A stretch of DNA of 51,499 bases from Deltaproteobacteria bacterium (GTDB lineage Bacteria > Desulfobacterota > Desulfobaccia > Desulfobaccales > 0-14-0-80-60-11): positions 1 through 51,499 of the forward strand of contig JAKAKP010000077.1 in NCBI GenBank assembly GCA_021813445.1, read 5' to 3'. Positions 41,826-49,756 of this stretch are shown piece after piece. Under the pieces are notes generated by a model. The model saw only the letters and a list, made by a program, of their open reading frames with translations. It did not search any database and was not told the origin of the DNA. The stretch's first letter is position 1, and each line of letters starts with the position of its first letter. A program made the translations under genes and the position numbers.

Positions 41826-43529
41826 ATGAGTCTTAAATTCAGACATAAAGTATTTCTGACTCTCCTGTTGTACAGCATAGTAATCGTGATTTGTATGCTG
41901 CTGATCGCCAGGTACTATGCGTTTCGCAATTTCGAAGACTATGTGCACAAGATGGATCTGGAGAGGCTCCGGAGACTCGCGGAGGTCTTGGGGCAGGAGT
42001 ACCAAAAAAGCGGTAGTTGGATGACCATTGTCGAGAACCAGGGCTACTGGCTGGAATGGCGGGGTAGAGGTCCCGCCCCCCCTCCCCCGGGAGAAATCGC
42101 GGGCCACCCTCCTGGTCCCCCTCCCCCTTTGCTGCCGGACCCGTGGCTGCCCGGGGATGGGAGGAAACCGCCGCGGTTTGGTGAGCCCCCTCACCCACCC
42201 GGTCCGCCGCCAGGCCCGCATGCCTTCGCGCCACCCGGCCCGCCCCCTGGTCCGCCGCTGCTGCTGCATGCGCACCCGGCGCACCTGGTCCTCTTCGATG
42301 CCGCCAAGCAGCCGTTGACCGGGAACGAGGCCTATGATGCCAAGGTCTTTAATCTGAAATCCATCTCCGTTAACGGGCAAGTGGTCGGCTGGCTGGGGCT
42401 GCGGAAACACCACCGGCCGCAGCATCCCCTGGATGTGGAATTTTTGCGGAACCAGTCCCAGACTTTCTATTCCCTGGGCACAGTGGCGCTGCTGCTGGCA
42501 GTCTTGGTGACTTTTTTCTTGTCCCGCCATCTTTTGGCACCGGTAAGGGAACTGGCGACCGCCACCCAGGCCTTGACTTCCCGGCGTTTTGACACCCGCC
42601 TGAAAATCCGCACTCAAGACGAGTTCGGCCAACTCGCTGCGGATTTCAATACCATGGCTGCGGCCCTGGAAAGATACGAACAGTTGCGCCGGCAATGGCT
42701 GGCCGACATTTCCCATGAACTGCGGACGCCGCTGGCGGTTCTCCGGGGTGAAATTGAAGCCATGCAGGACGGCATCCGGGAGATCACTCCCAAGGCGCTG
42801 GAATCCCTGCACTTCGAAGTGATGCATGTGGGCCGGATCGTCCAGGACCTGTATGACCTGTCATTGATAGAATCCCGGGCCTTTGACGCAGATCTGACCG
42901 CAGTCAATCCCCTGGAGGTCCTGGAGGAGACTCTGCGGGCCTATCAAACCAGGTTCGAACAATGGGGCATCCGCATCGAGAGCAATGGCGGGGCAGGACC
43001 GTCAGTGGCCATCAAGGCGGACAGTGGCCGTTTGCGCCAGCTTTACTCTAATCTCCTGGAAAATACCCTGCGTTATGCCCAGGCCCCGGGGGTCTTGAAG
43101 ATCTCCCACGCCCTCACCCCCCAGCAGTTTACCCTCCATTTCGAGGATTCCGGCCCCGGAGTCCCGGATGAGGCCCTGGAACGTTTATTTGACCGGCTTT
43201 ACCGGGTGGATAAGGCCAGAAGCCGGGCCCAGGGAGGCAGCGGCCTGGGTCTGGCCATCTGTAAGGGCCTGATGGAGTGTTTCGGCGGCCGGATTGCCGC
43301 GTCCCACGGGGTCTCCGGCGGCCTGAGGATCAGCATGGTCTTTCCGCTCCTGTCCGGCCCCCTGCTCCTCCCTGAAAACAAGCTGCTGCCGGCACTGGCA
43401 GAAACCGCAGCCCCCCCGGTAACCATTAATCAGACAGCCCCGGAGCCGACTCCGGTGAATGGAGAAATGCCATGTACGGACGGGAAATCCTGGTCGCCGA
43501 AGATGAAATTAAAATTGCCGAAATCTTGA
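41826..43529 (+). CDS. BaeS-like sensor histidine kinase with proline-rich periplasmic region
   Basis: The 567-residue membrane kinase has segment 1 at about 8-28, and segment 2 ([17 protein letters not shown]) at about 216-234. HAMP, HisKA and HATPase follow. The H-box is [17 protein letters not shown] (His297), then [22 protein letters not shown] and [13 protein letters not shown]. The H-box region and the domain after it match BaeS closely. The periplasmic domain is unusual: residues about 82-145 are dominated by proline and glycine ([16 protein letters not shown]). The C-terminus carries about 60 extra residues after the kinase domain and overlaps the regulator gene by 58 bp. Confidence 0.88.
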   Translation: MSLKFRHKVFLTLLLYSIVIVICMLLIARYYAFRNFEDYVHKMDLERLRRLAEVLGQEYQKSGSWMTIVENQGYWLEWRGRGPAPPPPGEIAGHPPGPPPPLLPDPWLPGDGRKPPRFGEPPHPPGPPPGPHAFAPPGPPPGPPLLLHAHPAHLVLFDAAKQPLTGNEAYDAKVFNLKSISVNGQVVGWLGLRKHHRPQHPLDVEFLRNQSQTFYSLGTVALLLAVLVTFFLSRHLLAPVRELATATQALTSRRFDTRLKIRTQDEFGQLAADFNTMAAALERYEQLRRQWLADISHELRTPLAVLRGEIEAMQDGIREITPKALESLHFEVMHVGRIVQDLYDLSLIESRAFDADLTAVNPLEVLEETLRAYQTRFEQWGIRIESNGGAGPSVAIKADSGRLRQLYSNLLENTLRYAQAPGVLKISHALTPQQFTLHFEDSGPGVPDEALERLFDRLYRVDKARSRAQGGSGLGLAICKGLMECFGGRIAASHGVSGGLRISMVFPLLSGPLLLPENKLLPALAETAAPPVTINQTAPEPTPVNGEMPCTDGKSWSPKMKLKLPKS

Positions 43530-43861
43530 AGGACTACCTGGAGCGCGCGGGCTACCGGGTCTCCTGCCTGGAAAACGGCGGCCAGGTGGTCCCTCACGTG
43601 AAAAAGAACCAGCCCTGCCTGATCTTGTTGGACCTCATGCTGCCGGGCCTGGACGGCCTGGCGATCTGCCGGGAAGTCCGGAAGTTTTCCCAGGTGCCCA
43701 TCATCATGATCACGGCCCGGGTAGAGGAAATCGACCGGCTCCTGGGCCTGGAGCTGGGAGCGGATGATTATATCTGCAAACCTTTCAGCCCCAGGGAGGT
43801 GGTGGCCCGGGTCAAGGCCGTGCTGCGCCGGGTCTACGCCCCCCCGCCGACAAGACCCTGA
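43472..43861 (+). CDS. BaeR-like response regulator, receiver half (split by frameshift)
   Basis: The receiver domain, 129 residues, has Glu10-Asp11, phospho-acceptor Asp54 ([13 protein letters not shown]) and the lysine in [14 protein letters not shown]. It ends in the linker at VYAPPPTRP, where the frame meets TGA. The DNA-binding half continues in another frame and starts at the overlapping ATG (TGATG). A run of seven C at 43839-43845 lies just before; one base less there would fuse both halves into a normal OmpR-class regulator. It is either a true mutation, a sequencing error, a slippery site, or a natural split with coupled translation. GGAG precedes the ATG at 43472. Confidence 0.8.
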   Translation: MYGREILVAEDEIKIAEILKDYLERAGYRVSCLENGGQVVPHVKKNQPCLILLDLMLPGLDGLAICREVRKFSQVPIIMITARVEEIDRLLGLELGADDYICKPFSPREVVARVKAVLRRVYAPPPTRP

Positions 43862-44163
43862 TGGCTGGGGAGATCAGTCTCTTTCCGGAGACCCATCAGG
43901 CCTTGGTGAGCGGCCGGGAACTGAAGCTGACACCTTCCGAGTATAATCTGTTAAAAACCCTGATGAGCCATCCCAACCGCATCTTTTCCCGCAACGAGCT
44001 GATCAACATCGTGCAAGGCTATGATTTCGAAGGTTACGAAAGGACCATCGATTCCCACATCAAAAACCTGCGTAAGAAATTGGCCCGGCATCTTCCCACC
44101 CAAGAGGTGATCAGCACCATATACGGCGTAGGTTACAAATTTATCCCGCAGCCCCCGGAATAG
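43861..44163 (+). CDS. BaeR-like response regulator, DNA-binding half
   Basis: A 100-residue winged-helix domain of the OmpR/PhoB class: LTPSEYNLLKTLMSHPNRIF, then RTIDSHIKNLRKKLA and STIYGVGYKF. Read upstream in its own frame it continues as [12 protein letters not shown], a natural linker, which supports the view that it was once joined to the receiver at 43472. Alone it would be an unphosphorylatable DNA-binding protein. Its ATG overlaps the receiver stop codon, so it can be translated by re-initiation. BaeR-like identity follows from the SHIKNLRKKL and REVVAR matches across both halves. Confidence 0.78.
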   Translation: MAGEISLFPETHQALVSGRELKLTPSEYNLLKTLMSHPNRIFSRNELINIVQGYDFEGYERTIDSHIKNLRKKLARHLPTQEVISTIYGVGYKFIPQPPE

Positions 44164-44252
44164 ACCGCAGGAAACTGGCCCTGTCGGACACGGCTTACCT
44201 CTCTGAGGGAGATGCTTTAATGGCGGGGCACCTCCAGAATGCCTGTTTACCT

Positions 44253-45170
44253 TTATCCTGTTCCCCCTTTTTCCAGCAGATTCTCCAGGGCCGCATCAAT
44301 GGTGGGAAATTTGAAAGTGAATCCCGCAGCCAGCAACTTTCTGGGGAGAACTTTCTGCCCGGTGAGGACCACCTCGGCCAGTTCCCCTAACATCAGACGC
44401 AGCATGAACGCGGGCGTGGTCAGAAAACTGGGGCGATGCAGGACCCGGCCCAGGGCCCGGGCCAGTTCCCGGTTGCGCACCGGCTGGGGCGAGGTGAAAT
44501 TCACCGGGCCGTTGATCTCCGGGTGATCCTTGACGAAAAGAAAGGCCCGGGCGTGGTCCTCCCGGTGAATCCAGGAAACCCACTGTTCCCCTGAGCCTGC
44601 AAGCCCCCCCACGCACAACTTGAACAGAGGCACCATTTGCCCCAATAATCCGCCCCCCGGCCCCAGCACCAGGCCGAAACGGGTGATCACCACCCGCACT
44701 CCCAGGTCCTGGGCCTTCAGGGCCTCGGCCTCCCAATCCCGGGCCAGGCGGGCCAGGAAATCGTCCCCCGGTGGGGATTCTTCGGTCAGTTCTTCCTCTC
44801 CCCTGGGTCCGTAATAGCCGATGGCCGAGGTGCTGCAAAAGAGCTGGCCCCGGTTCCCATGGGCCAGAGCGGCCACCAGGTTGCGGGTGCTCAGAATGCG
44901 GCTGTCGTAGATTTCCTGCTTGTGGCCCGGGCTCCAGCGGGTGAAGATGGAAGCCCCCGCCAGGTTGATGATCCAGTCGTGCTCCGGCACTGCATCCATC
45001 CAGGGGCCTTCCCGGGTAGGGTCGCCGGTGAGGAAGCTGATGCCCGCCTCTGCCGGCTTGACAGGAGTCTCCCGGCGGGTGAGGATGGTCACCGTATGGC
45101 CCTGCCGCACCAGCTCCCGGGTGAGAAACGTCCCTACGAAGCCGCTGCCCCCGGTCATAAAGACTTTCAT
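44253..45170 (-). CDS. TIGR01777-type NAD(P)-dependent epimerase
   Basis: An extended short-chain dehydrogenase of 305 residues, similar to E. coli YfcH. The Rossmann loop is MTGGSGFVGTFL at the N-terminus. SAIGYYG gives the serine and tyrosine of the active site region, and VVITRFGLVLGPGGGLL and WVSWIHREDHARAFLF are family signatures. The C-terminal DUF1731-like part ends LLAAGFTFKFPTIDAALENL. The start is 45170: GGAGG lies eight bases upstream. Another ATG two codons earlier (45176) is too close to the same site. The frame extends to 45272, but that part is a dispersed repeat. The physiological substrate is unknown. Confidence 0.88.
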   Translation of the reverse strand: MKVFMTGGSGFVGTFLTRELVRQGHTVTILTRRETPVKPAEAGISFLTGDPTREGPWMDAVPEHDWIINLAGASIFTRWSPGHKQEIYDSRILSTRNLVAALAHGNRGQLFCSTSAIGYYGPRGEEELTEESPPGDDFLARLARDWEAEALKAQDLGVRVVITRFGLVLGPGGGLLGQMVPLFKLCVGGLAGSGEQWVSWIHREDHARAFLFVKDHPEINGPVNFTSPQPVRNRELARALGRVLHRPSFLTTPAFMLRLMLGELAEVVLTGQKVLPRKLLAAGFTFKFPTIDAALENLLEKGGTG

Positions 45171-45183
45171 CGGCATGCCCTCC

Positions 45184-45210
45184 CGTAGGGGCGGACCCCC
45201 ATGTCCGCCC
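45184..45210. repeat. GTAGGGGCG dispersed hairpin repeat, copy 3
   Basis: CGTAGGG, then GGGCGGAC (45189-45196) pairing with GTCCGCCC (45203-45210) around a 6-nt loop. Same family as 6817-6845 and 35074-35099. It lies 14 bp upstream of the epimerase start, so it would be within its leader. Confidence 0.65.
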
Positions 45211-45470
45211 GGGAACGAGAGCGCCCACGCAGGTGCGCCCCACAATTTCTCATTTCGATTCGCGCTTGGCAAGAAATCCCGGAAACCGGATGAGACCCGC
45301 CCTTCTCCGGGCGGTTATGCCATAAATTTAAGCATCTGCCGGCGGGGATGCAAATGCGCCTGGCGCGTTTGAGCTTTTAGCCCACTTTATTCATGAGGTT
45401 TTGAAAAAATAGAATAACTCATTGAAATACAAGAGAATGTTATAAAGTTCAAAAAAGCAGAGTGTTTTTT

Positions 45471-45491
45471 GCGCAGGCTGGAAGCCTGCGC
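45471..45491. repeat. GCGCAGGC hairpin repeat
   Basis: GCGCAGGC (45471-45478) and GCCTGCGC (45484-45491) form a perfect 8-bp stem with the loop TGGAA. It is related to 35043-35064. It precedes the MITE-like element by 37 bp. Confidence 0.65.
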
Positions 45492-45527
45492 CACCAGGTC
45501 CTTTGCCGCCTGGCGAATTATCCGGGA

Positions 45528-45659
45528 TAGAAGCCATTTCAAAACCTTCTTCTCTGTCATCCTGAACGCAGCGAAGGATCTCAACGTTCCGAAAATACGA
45601 GATTCTTCGCAGCGCTCAGAATGACATTAGGGCATTTTGAGGTTTTGAAATGGCTTCTA
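45528..45659. mobile_element. MITE-like nested inverted repeat, 132 bp
   Basis: Outer arms of 19 bp (45528-45546 and 45641-45659, TAGAAGCCATTTCAAAACC and its complement) are perfect. Inside lies a second inverted repeat, GTCATCCTGAACGCAGCGAA at 45556 against TTCGCAGCGCTCAGAATGAC ending at 45625, with internal GGATCTC/GAGATTC arms as well. The inner repeat is copy 2 of the family at 16437. No transposase is present. The outer ends start TAG...CTA, and the TA could be a target duplication (inference). Confidence 0.6.
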
Positions 45660-45773
45660 ATGATAAGCCCCGGCAGGGAGAGGGAAAATCTTGCAATTTC
45701 CATGAGACTACTTCAAGGCGGACTGCACAAGAATTTATGCCTATTCCGGTAGTGGAATACTGCCAGTAGCGCA

Positions 45774-45872
45774 TCAACTGGGCTTGGCCCAGATCCCGGT
45801 GACGGAGAGCAGCGCGGCTGCCAAAAGCCAGACTAGCAAACAAACGGCTCTGGTTCCTGACAGTCTTTTCAT
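45774..45872 (-). CDS. Orphan 32-residue signal-peptide-like ORF
   Basis: From ATG 45872 the frame reads MKRLSGTRAVCLLVWLLAAA, continuing LLSVTGIWAKPS before TGA. It has a basic N-terminus, a 16-residue hydrophobic core and a small-residue end: a textbook signal peptide or one-helix membrane peptide with no mature domain. GAGG lies eight bases before the ATG. It may be a true small protein or the remains of a secreted-protein gene whose body was lost. No frame after the stop gives a recognisable protein. Confidence 0.4.
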   Translation of the reverse strand: MKRLSGTRAVCLLVWLLAAALLSVTGIWAKPS

Positions 45873-46028
45873 GGCCGGGGCCTCTTTTCCCGGATTAAAC
45901 CGATTAACCTGACGCTATCCAAGCCGGTTCTTCTTTCGGGAACCAAGAAAAAAGCAAAAAATTCCATGGAAGCTGAAATCTATATCGGTATTGGTAAAAA
46001 TCCCCTTTAAGATCAAGTTAAGCCGCAG

Positions 46029-47441
46029 TCACTTCTCCGCCCCCAGGGCCGCGGTCAGCCGGGGCACCAGATTGTCAAAGCCGCCGTTGGACATGATCAG
46101 GGCCACGTCCCCGGGCCGGAGTTTTGCCACCAGGCTTTGCAAAATCAAGTCGGTATCCGGAAAATAAAAAGCTTCCTTGCCCTGGCCCCGGAGGTCCTCC
46201 ACCAGGCGCCGGGAAGAGAATTGTTCTTCCGGCTCCACCTTCCACAGATCCGGCGGCTCCCGGACGATAATCAGGTCCGCATCTTTAAAGGCCTGGGCGT
46301 AAGGCTCTTGAAAGACCCGGCGCCGGGAAGTGTTGGTGCGGGGCTCAAAGACCGCCACCAGCCGCCGGCCGGGATAGCCCTGGCGCACCGCCTCCAGGGT
46401 GACGGCCACCGCGGTGGGATGATGGGCAAAATCCTCCAGCACCAGCACGCCCCGGTATTCCCCCGCGGCCTCCAGGCGGCGCTTCACCCCCAGGAAACCC
46501 GCCAGCGCCCCTTGTATCGGCTCCGGCTCCTCCCCCAGTTCCGCCAGCGCGGCCACCCCGGCCAGGGAGTTCCAGACGTTGTGGAGGCCCAGGAGTGGCG
46601 TGAAAAACCTGCCCCACTTTTGCCTTTGCCGGTAGACGGTGAAATTCATGCCCCCGGCAGCGGGCTCGATCTCTCCGGCCCGCCAGGTATTATTCTCGTG
46701 CACGCCGTAAAAAGCCAGGTTCACTCCGGCCTGGCCGCAGACCTGCCGGACTAAGGCCGCGTCCCCCCAGGCCAGCAGCCGCCCTCCGCCTGCGCCCACC
46801 TGCTCCGCGAACCCTTGAAAGGCCTGGATCACCCGCTCCAGGTCGGGGTAGATATCGGCGTGGTCGTACTCGATGGAGGTCAGCACCGCCAGGCTGGGCC
46901 GGAAATGGACGAATTTGGGGCGCTTGTCAAAGAACGCGGTGTCGTATTCATCCCCTTCCAGGACCACGTAGTCCCCCCGGCCGGTACGGTAATTAGAGTT
47001 GAAATTGCGGGCGATGCCCCCCACCATGAAACCCGGGTCCCGCCCCAACGCCTGGAGCAGCCAGGCAATGAGCGCGGTGGTAGTGCTCTTGCCGTGGGTG
47101 CCGGCCACCACGAGGCTCTGCCGGGCCCCCACCAGGAAGCGGTTCAGGGCCTCGGGGAGCGACAGCCGGGGGAGATTCCGGGCCAGCACCGCCTGGGCCT
47201 CGGGGTTCTCCCGGCGGATGACGTTGCCCACCACCACCAGGTCCGGCAGCGGTTCCAGGTTCCGGGCTTGATAGCCGTTTAACACCTTGATCCCCAGCGC
47301 CTCCAGAAAGGTGCTCATGGGAGGATAGACATTTTCATCGGAGCCGGTGACCTTAAAACCCTGCTCCTTCAAGATGCCCGCCAACGCGGCCATACCCGTG
47401 CCGCAGATGCCTAAAAGGTGAATGTGTTGAGGTGAATTCAT
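46029..47441 (-). CDS. mpl: Murein tripeptide recycling ligase Mpl
   Basis: UDP-N-acetylmuramate:L-alanyl-gamma-D-glutamyl-meso-diaminopimelate ligase. It attaches recycled tripeptide to UDP-MurNAc in the cytoplasm. The 470-residue protein has the Mur-ligase layout: HLLGICGTGMAALAGILKEQ at the N-terminus, GSDENVYPPMSTFLEALGI (the Mpl-type loop), AGTHGKSTTTAL (ATP P-loop), GDEYDTAFFDKRPKF and EDFAHHPTAV. The YPPMST and EYDTAFFDKR segments distinguish Mpl from MurC. The ribosome binding site before the ATG at 47441 is weak, and an A13 tract lies about 30 bp upstream of it. It follows the beta-lactamase-fold gene on the same strand. Confidence 0.93.
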   Translation of the reverse strand: MNSPQHIHLLGICGTGMAALAGILKEQGFKVTGSDENVYPPMSTFLEALGIKVLNGYQARNLEPLPDLVVVGNVIRRENPEAQAVLARNLPRLSLPEALNRFLVGARQSLVVAGTHGKSTTTALIAWLLQALGRDPGFMVGGIARNFNSNYRTGRGDYVVLEGDEYDTAFFDKRPKFVHFRPSLAVLTSIEYDHADIYPDLERVIQAFQGFAEQVGAGGGRLLAWGDAALVRQVCGQAGVNLAFYGVHENNTWRAGEIEPAAGGMNFTVYRQRQKWGRFFTPLLGLHNVWNSLAGVAALAELGEEPEPIQGALAGFLGVKRRLEAAGEYRGVLVLEDFAHHPTAVAVTLEAVRQGYPGRRLVAVFEPRTNTSRRRVFQEPYAQAFKDADLIIVREPPDLWKVEPEEQFSSRRLVEDLRGQGKEAFYFPDTDLILQSLVAKLRPGDVALIMSNGGFDNLVPRLTAALGAEK

Positions 47442-47470
47442 TTTTCGATTAATTCGTCTTCAATTTAGGC

Positions 47471-47536
47471 TTTTTTTTTTTTTGCAGAAGTCTTTTTTCT
47501 GCATATCCTCTCTCTGCGCTCTCTGCGCCTCTGCGG
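47471..47536. repeat. Homopolymer, hairpin and CTCTCTGCG tandem repeat
   Basis: A run of 13 T (47471-47483) borders TGCAGAA-N7-TTCTGCA (47483-47503). The unit CTCTCTGCG follows twice in tandem (47510-47527), then a variant CCTCTGCGG. CTCTGCG-type sequences are common dispersed repeats. They fill the 121-bp gap between mpl and the gene upstream. Confidence 0.6.
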
Positions 47537-47562
47537 TTAATAATTTTCACCGCAAAGACCTG

Positions 47563-48678
47563 CTATTTCCAAAACCCCATCGCCTTCGACGCGGCTTCAT
47601 GAAACCGGGGCCGGAAGCTCTGAATTCGGCTCTTGTCGTCCCTGCCCAAATGCACCCGGTTGGTGAGTAAGACTACCATCTGCCCCGTTTCCGGGTCCAG
47701 CCAGAAAGAGGTGCCGGTGAAGCCCAGGTGGCCCACGCTCTGCGCCGAAAAGAACCGGCCCGCACTGCATTGGGACCGGTCCGCCGCGGGCAGGTCAAAC
47801 CCGGGAGCCCGGCTGCCGCCGGGAACAGGGGTGAAGAAAAGGCGCACCATTTCGGGAGAAAAAAGCCCGGTCATCTCCCCGCCGTAAGCCCGGTACAGGG
47901 CGCTCAGAAGTTGCCAGACCTCCCCCGCGGTGCCGAACAGACCCGCGTGCCCGGCCACCCCGCCTGCGGCCCAGGCGTTTTCGTCGTGGACCTGGCCGCT
48001 GGTACCGCGCCCCGGGATGAGGCCCGCCTCAGTGGCCGCATAGAGCCGCGCCTCGCCCCCGGGTTGACGGCGGGGGCAAAAACCCAGGCCCGGCAGCCCC
48101 AAGGGCCGGTAGATCTCCCCGCGGCAGAAGAAATCCAGGTCGAGGCCTGCCGCCCGCTCCACCACCGCCTGCAAGAGCATGTAGCCCAGGTCGCTGTATA
48201 CCGTCTGCGTACCGGGGGGAGACTCCAGAGCCGCGGCCGCAGCCAGCCGGGGGAGCAAACCGGGACGTTCTGCCGGGGGTGCAGTCAGGATCGTCTCATA
48301 AAAAGGCCGCCACGGAGGCAGACCCGTCCGGTGCGCCAACAGGTCCCGCAGGGTGAGGCCGCGCTTGTCCGGAGGCAGCCAGGCCTCCGGAAGCACCTCC
48401 CCCAGGGTGGCTTCCAGGGCAATCTGCTTCTGTTGCGCCAGGAGCATCAAAGCCAGGGCCGTGGCCAGGGGTTTGGTAAGTGAGGCCAGGTCAAAGACCG
48501 TGTCTAGGGTAGCAGCAGCCGCGTCCGGGTCCCGGGAGACCCGCCCCGCCGTGCCCGCCCAGAGCTTCTCGCCCCGCAGCCCCACTACCGCCGCGGCCGC
48601 GGTGTAGACGCCCCGGGTAAATCCTTCCTCCAGGATTTCTTGCAAGGGAGACCAGGGAACAGACGGGTTATGGTTCAT
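47563..48678 (-). CDS. Beta-lactamase-fold serine hydrolase
   Basis: The 371-residue protein is of the class C beta-lactamase/penicillin-binding protein family (Pfam Beta-lactamase). The catalytic SxxK is SLTK (Ser66, Lys69), preceded by TVFDLA. The second motif is YSDLG, and the third is the HLGFTGTSFWLDP region (His-Thr-Gly in place of Lys-Thr-Gly). HRTGLPPW and ENAWAAGGVAGHAGLF are further family marks. No signal peptide is visible, so it may be cytoplasmic. It lies next to mpl, and a role in murein peptide turnover or as an amidase or esterase is inference. Confidence 0.85.
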   Translation of the reverse strand: MNHNPSVPWSPLQEILEEGFTRGVYTAAAAVVGLRGEKLWAGTAGRVSRDPDAAAATLDTVFDLASLTKPLATALALMLLAQQKQIALEATLGEVLPEAWLPPDKRGLTLRDLLAHRTGLPPWRPFYETILTAPPAERPGLLPRLAAAAALESPPGTQTVYSDLGYMLLQAVVERAAGLDLDFFCRGEIYRPLGLPGLGFCPRRQPGGEARLYAATEAGLIPGRGTSGQVHDENAWAAGGVAGHAGLFGTAGEVWQLLSALYRAYGGEMTGLFSPEMVRLFFTPVPGGSRAPGFDLPAADRSQCSAGRFFSAQSVGHLGFTGTSFWLDPETGQMVVLLTNRVHLGRDDKSRIQSFRPRFHEAASKAMGFWK

Positions 48679-48691
48679 ACCTTAAAAAATT

Positions 48692-48815
48692 CACCACCAA
48701 GACACAAAGACACCAAGGTACTCAAAGAAAAGCTAGATGGGCGTCCTGGAACCAGGACGCCCATAAGTATTTCTTAGCGAACCTTTGAGCCTTGGTGTCT
48801 TAGCGGTTAGGTATT
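48692..48815. repeat. Inverted repeat enclosing a perfect hairpin
   Basis: The outer arms read AAGACACCAAGG...CTCAAAG on the left (from about 48705) and the complement on the right (to about 48815), with a two-base difference. They belong to the widespread CACCAAGACACCAAGG type of dispersed repeat. They enclose the hairpin at 48737-48764. Confidence 0.6.
48737..48764 (-). terminator. Perfect 13-bp hairpin after ddl
   Basis: ATGGGCGTCCTGG (48737-48749) and its exact complement (48752-48764) are separated by only AA. On the minus strand, CTAGCTTTTCTTT follows the stem. It lies 60 bp after the ddl stop and probably ends the ispD-ispF-HD-ddl transcript. Confidence 0.55.
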
Positions 48816-48823
48816 TTCTTTGC

Positions 48824-49756
48824 TCAATGTCTCTCCAGCGCCAATTCGATCAATTTATCCAGCAGGGCCGAAAACTCTATCCCCGCGGCCTTGGCTCCCT
48901 GGGGAAAGAGGCTGGTGGCGGTCATGCCCGGGATGGTATTGGTTTCCAGGACGTAAATCTCCCCGTCCCTGATCTTCATGTCCGTGCGGCTGTAGCCCCG
49001 GCAGCCCAGGGCCCGGTGGGCGGTGAGGGCGCATTTTTGCGCCGCGGCCGTGAGTTCCGGGTCGATCCGGGCCGGGCAGATTTCGGTGGTGGCCCCGGCC
49101 TGGTATTTGGCCTCATAGGTAAAGAAAGGATAGGAGGTGGCGGGGACGATCTCCACCAGGGGCAGGGCCTTGAGCTCGGTATTGCCCAGGACGCCGCCGG
49201 TCACTTCCGGGCCCTCGATGAATTCCTCCACCAGCACCCGGTAGTCGTACTTAAAGGCCGCGGCCAGACCCTGCTCCAGCTCTTGGAGGGTCTTGGCGAT
49301 GGTAATGCCGATGCTGGAGCCTTCGTGAACGGGCTTGATGACCGCGGGCAACCCCAGTTTTTCTTTGATCTGCTCGGGGGTGGGGGCCTCATTCTGCGTG
49401 AAAACCAGGGCATGGGGCACCTTGAGGCCCGCCTGGAGATAGAGAATCTTGCTCAGTTCCTTATTCATGGCCAGGGCCGAAGCCAGGACCCCGGAGCCCT
49501 GGTAGGGGACTTCCAAGAGGTCCAGCATCCCCTGGATGCTGCCGTCTTCGCCCCCCCGGCCATGCATGATAATCAGGGCCACATCCAGTTCCCCGGCCTC
49601 CCGCACCAGGCGCTCCAGGTCATTGAGGGGGTCATAGCGCCGGATGTCATACTTCTCTATATTCAGGGCCTGATAGACCTGTTCGCCGCTTTTCAGGGAC
49701 ACTTCCCGTTCCGAGGATTTGCCCCCGGCGATCAGGGCCACGCGCATCTTTTTCAT
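48824..49756 (-). CDS. ddl: D-alanine--D-alanine ligase
   Basis: Makes D-Ala-D-Ala for peptidoglycan in the cytoplasm. The 310-residue ATP-grasp enzyme has AGGKSSEREVSLKSG at the N-terminus, IIMHGRGGEDGSIQGML, KPVHEGSSIGITIAKTLQEL (ATP-binding loop), and the signature CRGYSRTDMKIRDGEIYVLE followed by NTIPGMT. All match Ddl. Its start overlaps the HD gene stop by 4 bp (49753-49756). Confidence 0.95.
   Translation of the reverse strand: MKKMRVALIAGGKSSEREVSLKSGEQVYQALNIEKYDIRRYDPLNDLERLVREAGELDVALIIMHGRGGEDGSIQGMLDLLEVPYQGSGVLASALAMNKELSKILYLQAGLKVPHALVFTQNEAPTPEQIKEKLGLPAVIKPVHEGSSIGITIAKTLQELEQGLAAAFKYDYRVLVEEFIEGPEVTGGVLGNTELKALPLVEIVPATSYPFFTYEAKYQAGATTEICPARIDPELTAAAQKCALTAHRALGCRGYSRTDMKIRDGEIYVLETNTIPGMTATSLFPQGAKAAGIEFSALLDKLIELALERH

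Noticed and set aside
42064-42260. C-rich low-complexity stretch as a separate repeat or a frame error in the kinase
   Set aside because: The kinase frame is uninterrupted across it and the BaeS-like domains on both sides are in the same frame, so it is coding for a proline-rich region.
45387-45584. Minus-strand 65-codon frame
   Set aside because: It is translated from the GCGCAGGC hairpin and the GTCATCCTGA repeat; the peptide is the kind these repeats always give, with no ribosome binding site.
47483-47503. TGCAGAA-N7-TTCTGCA with T13 as a terminator for the hydrolase gene
   Set aside because: The T-run precedes the stem on the plus strand, so the minus-strand transcript has an A-run after it; it cannot be a rho-independent terminator for that gene.
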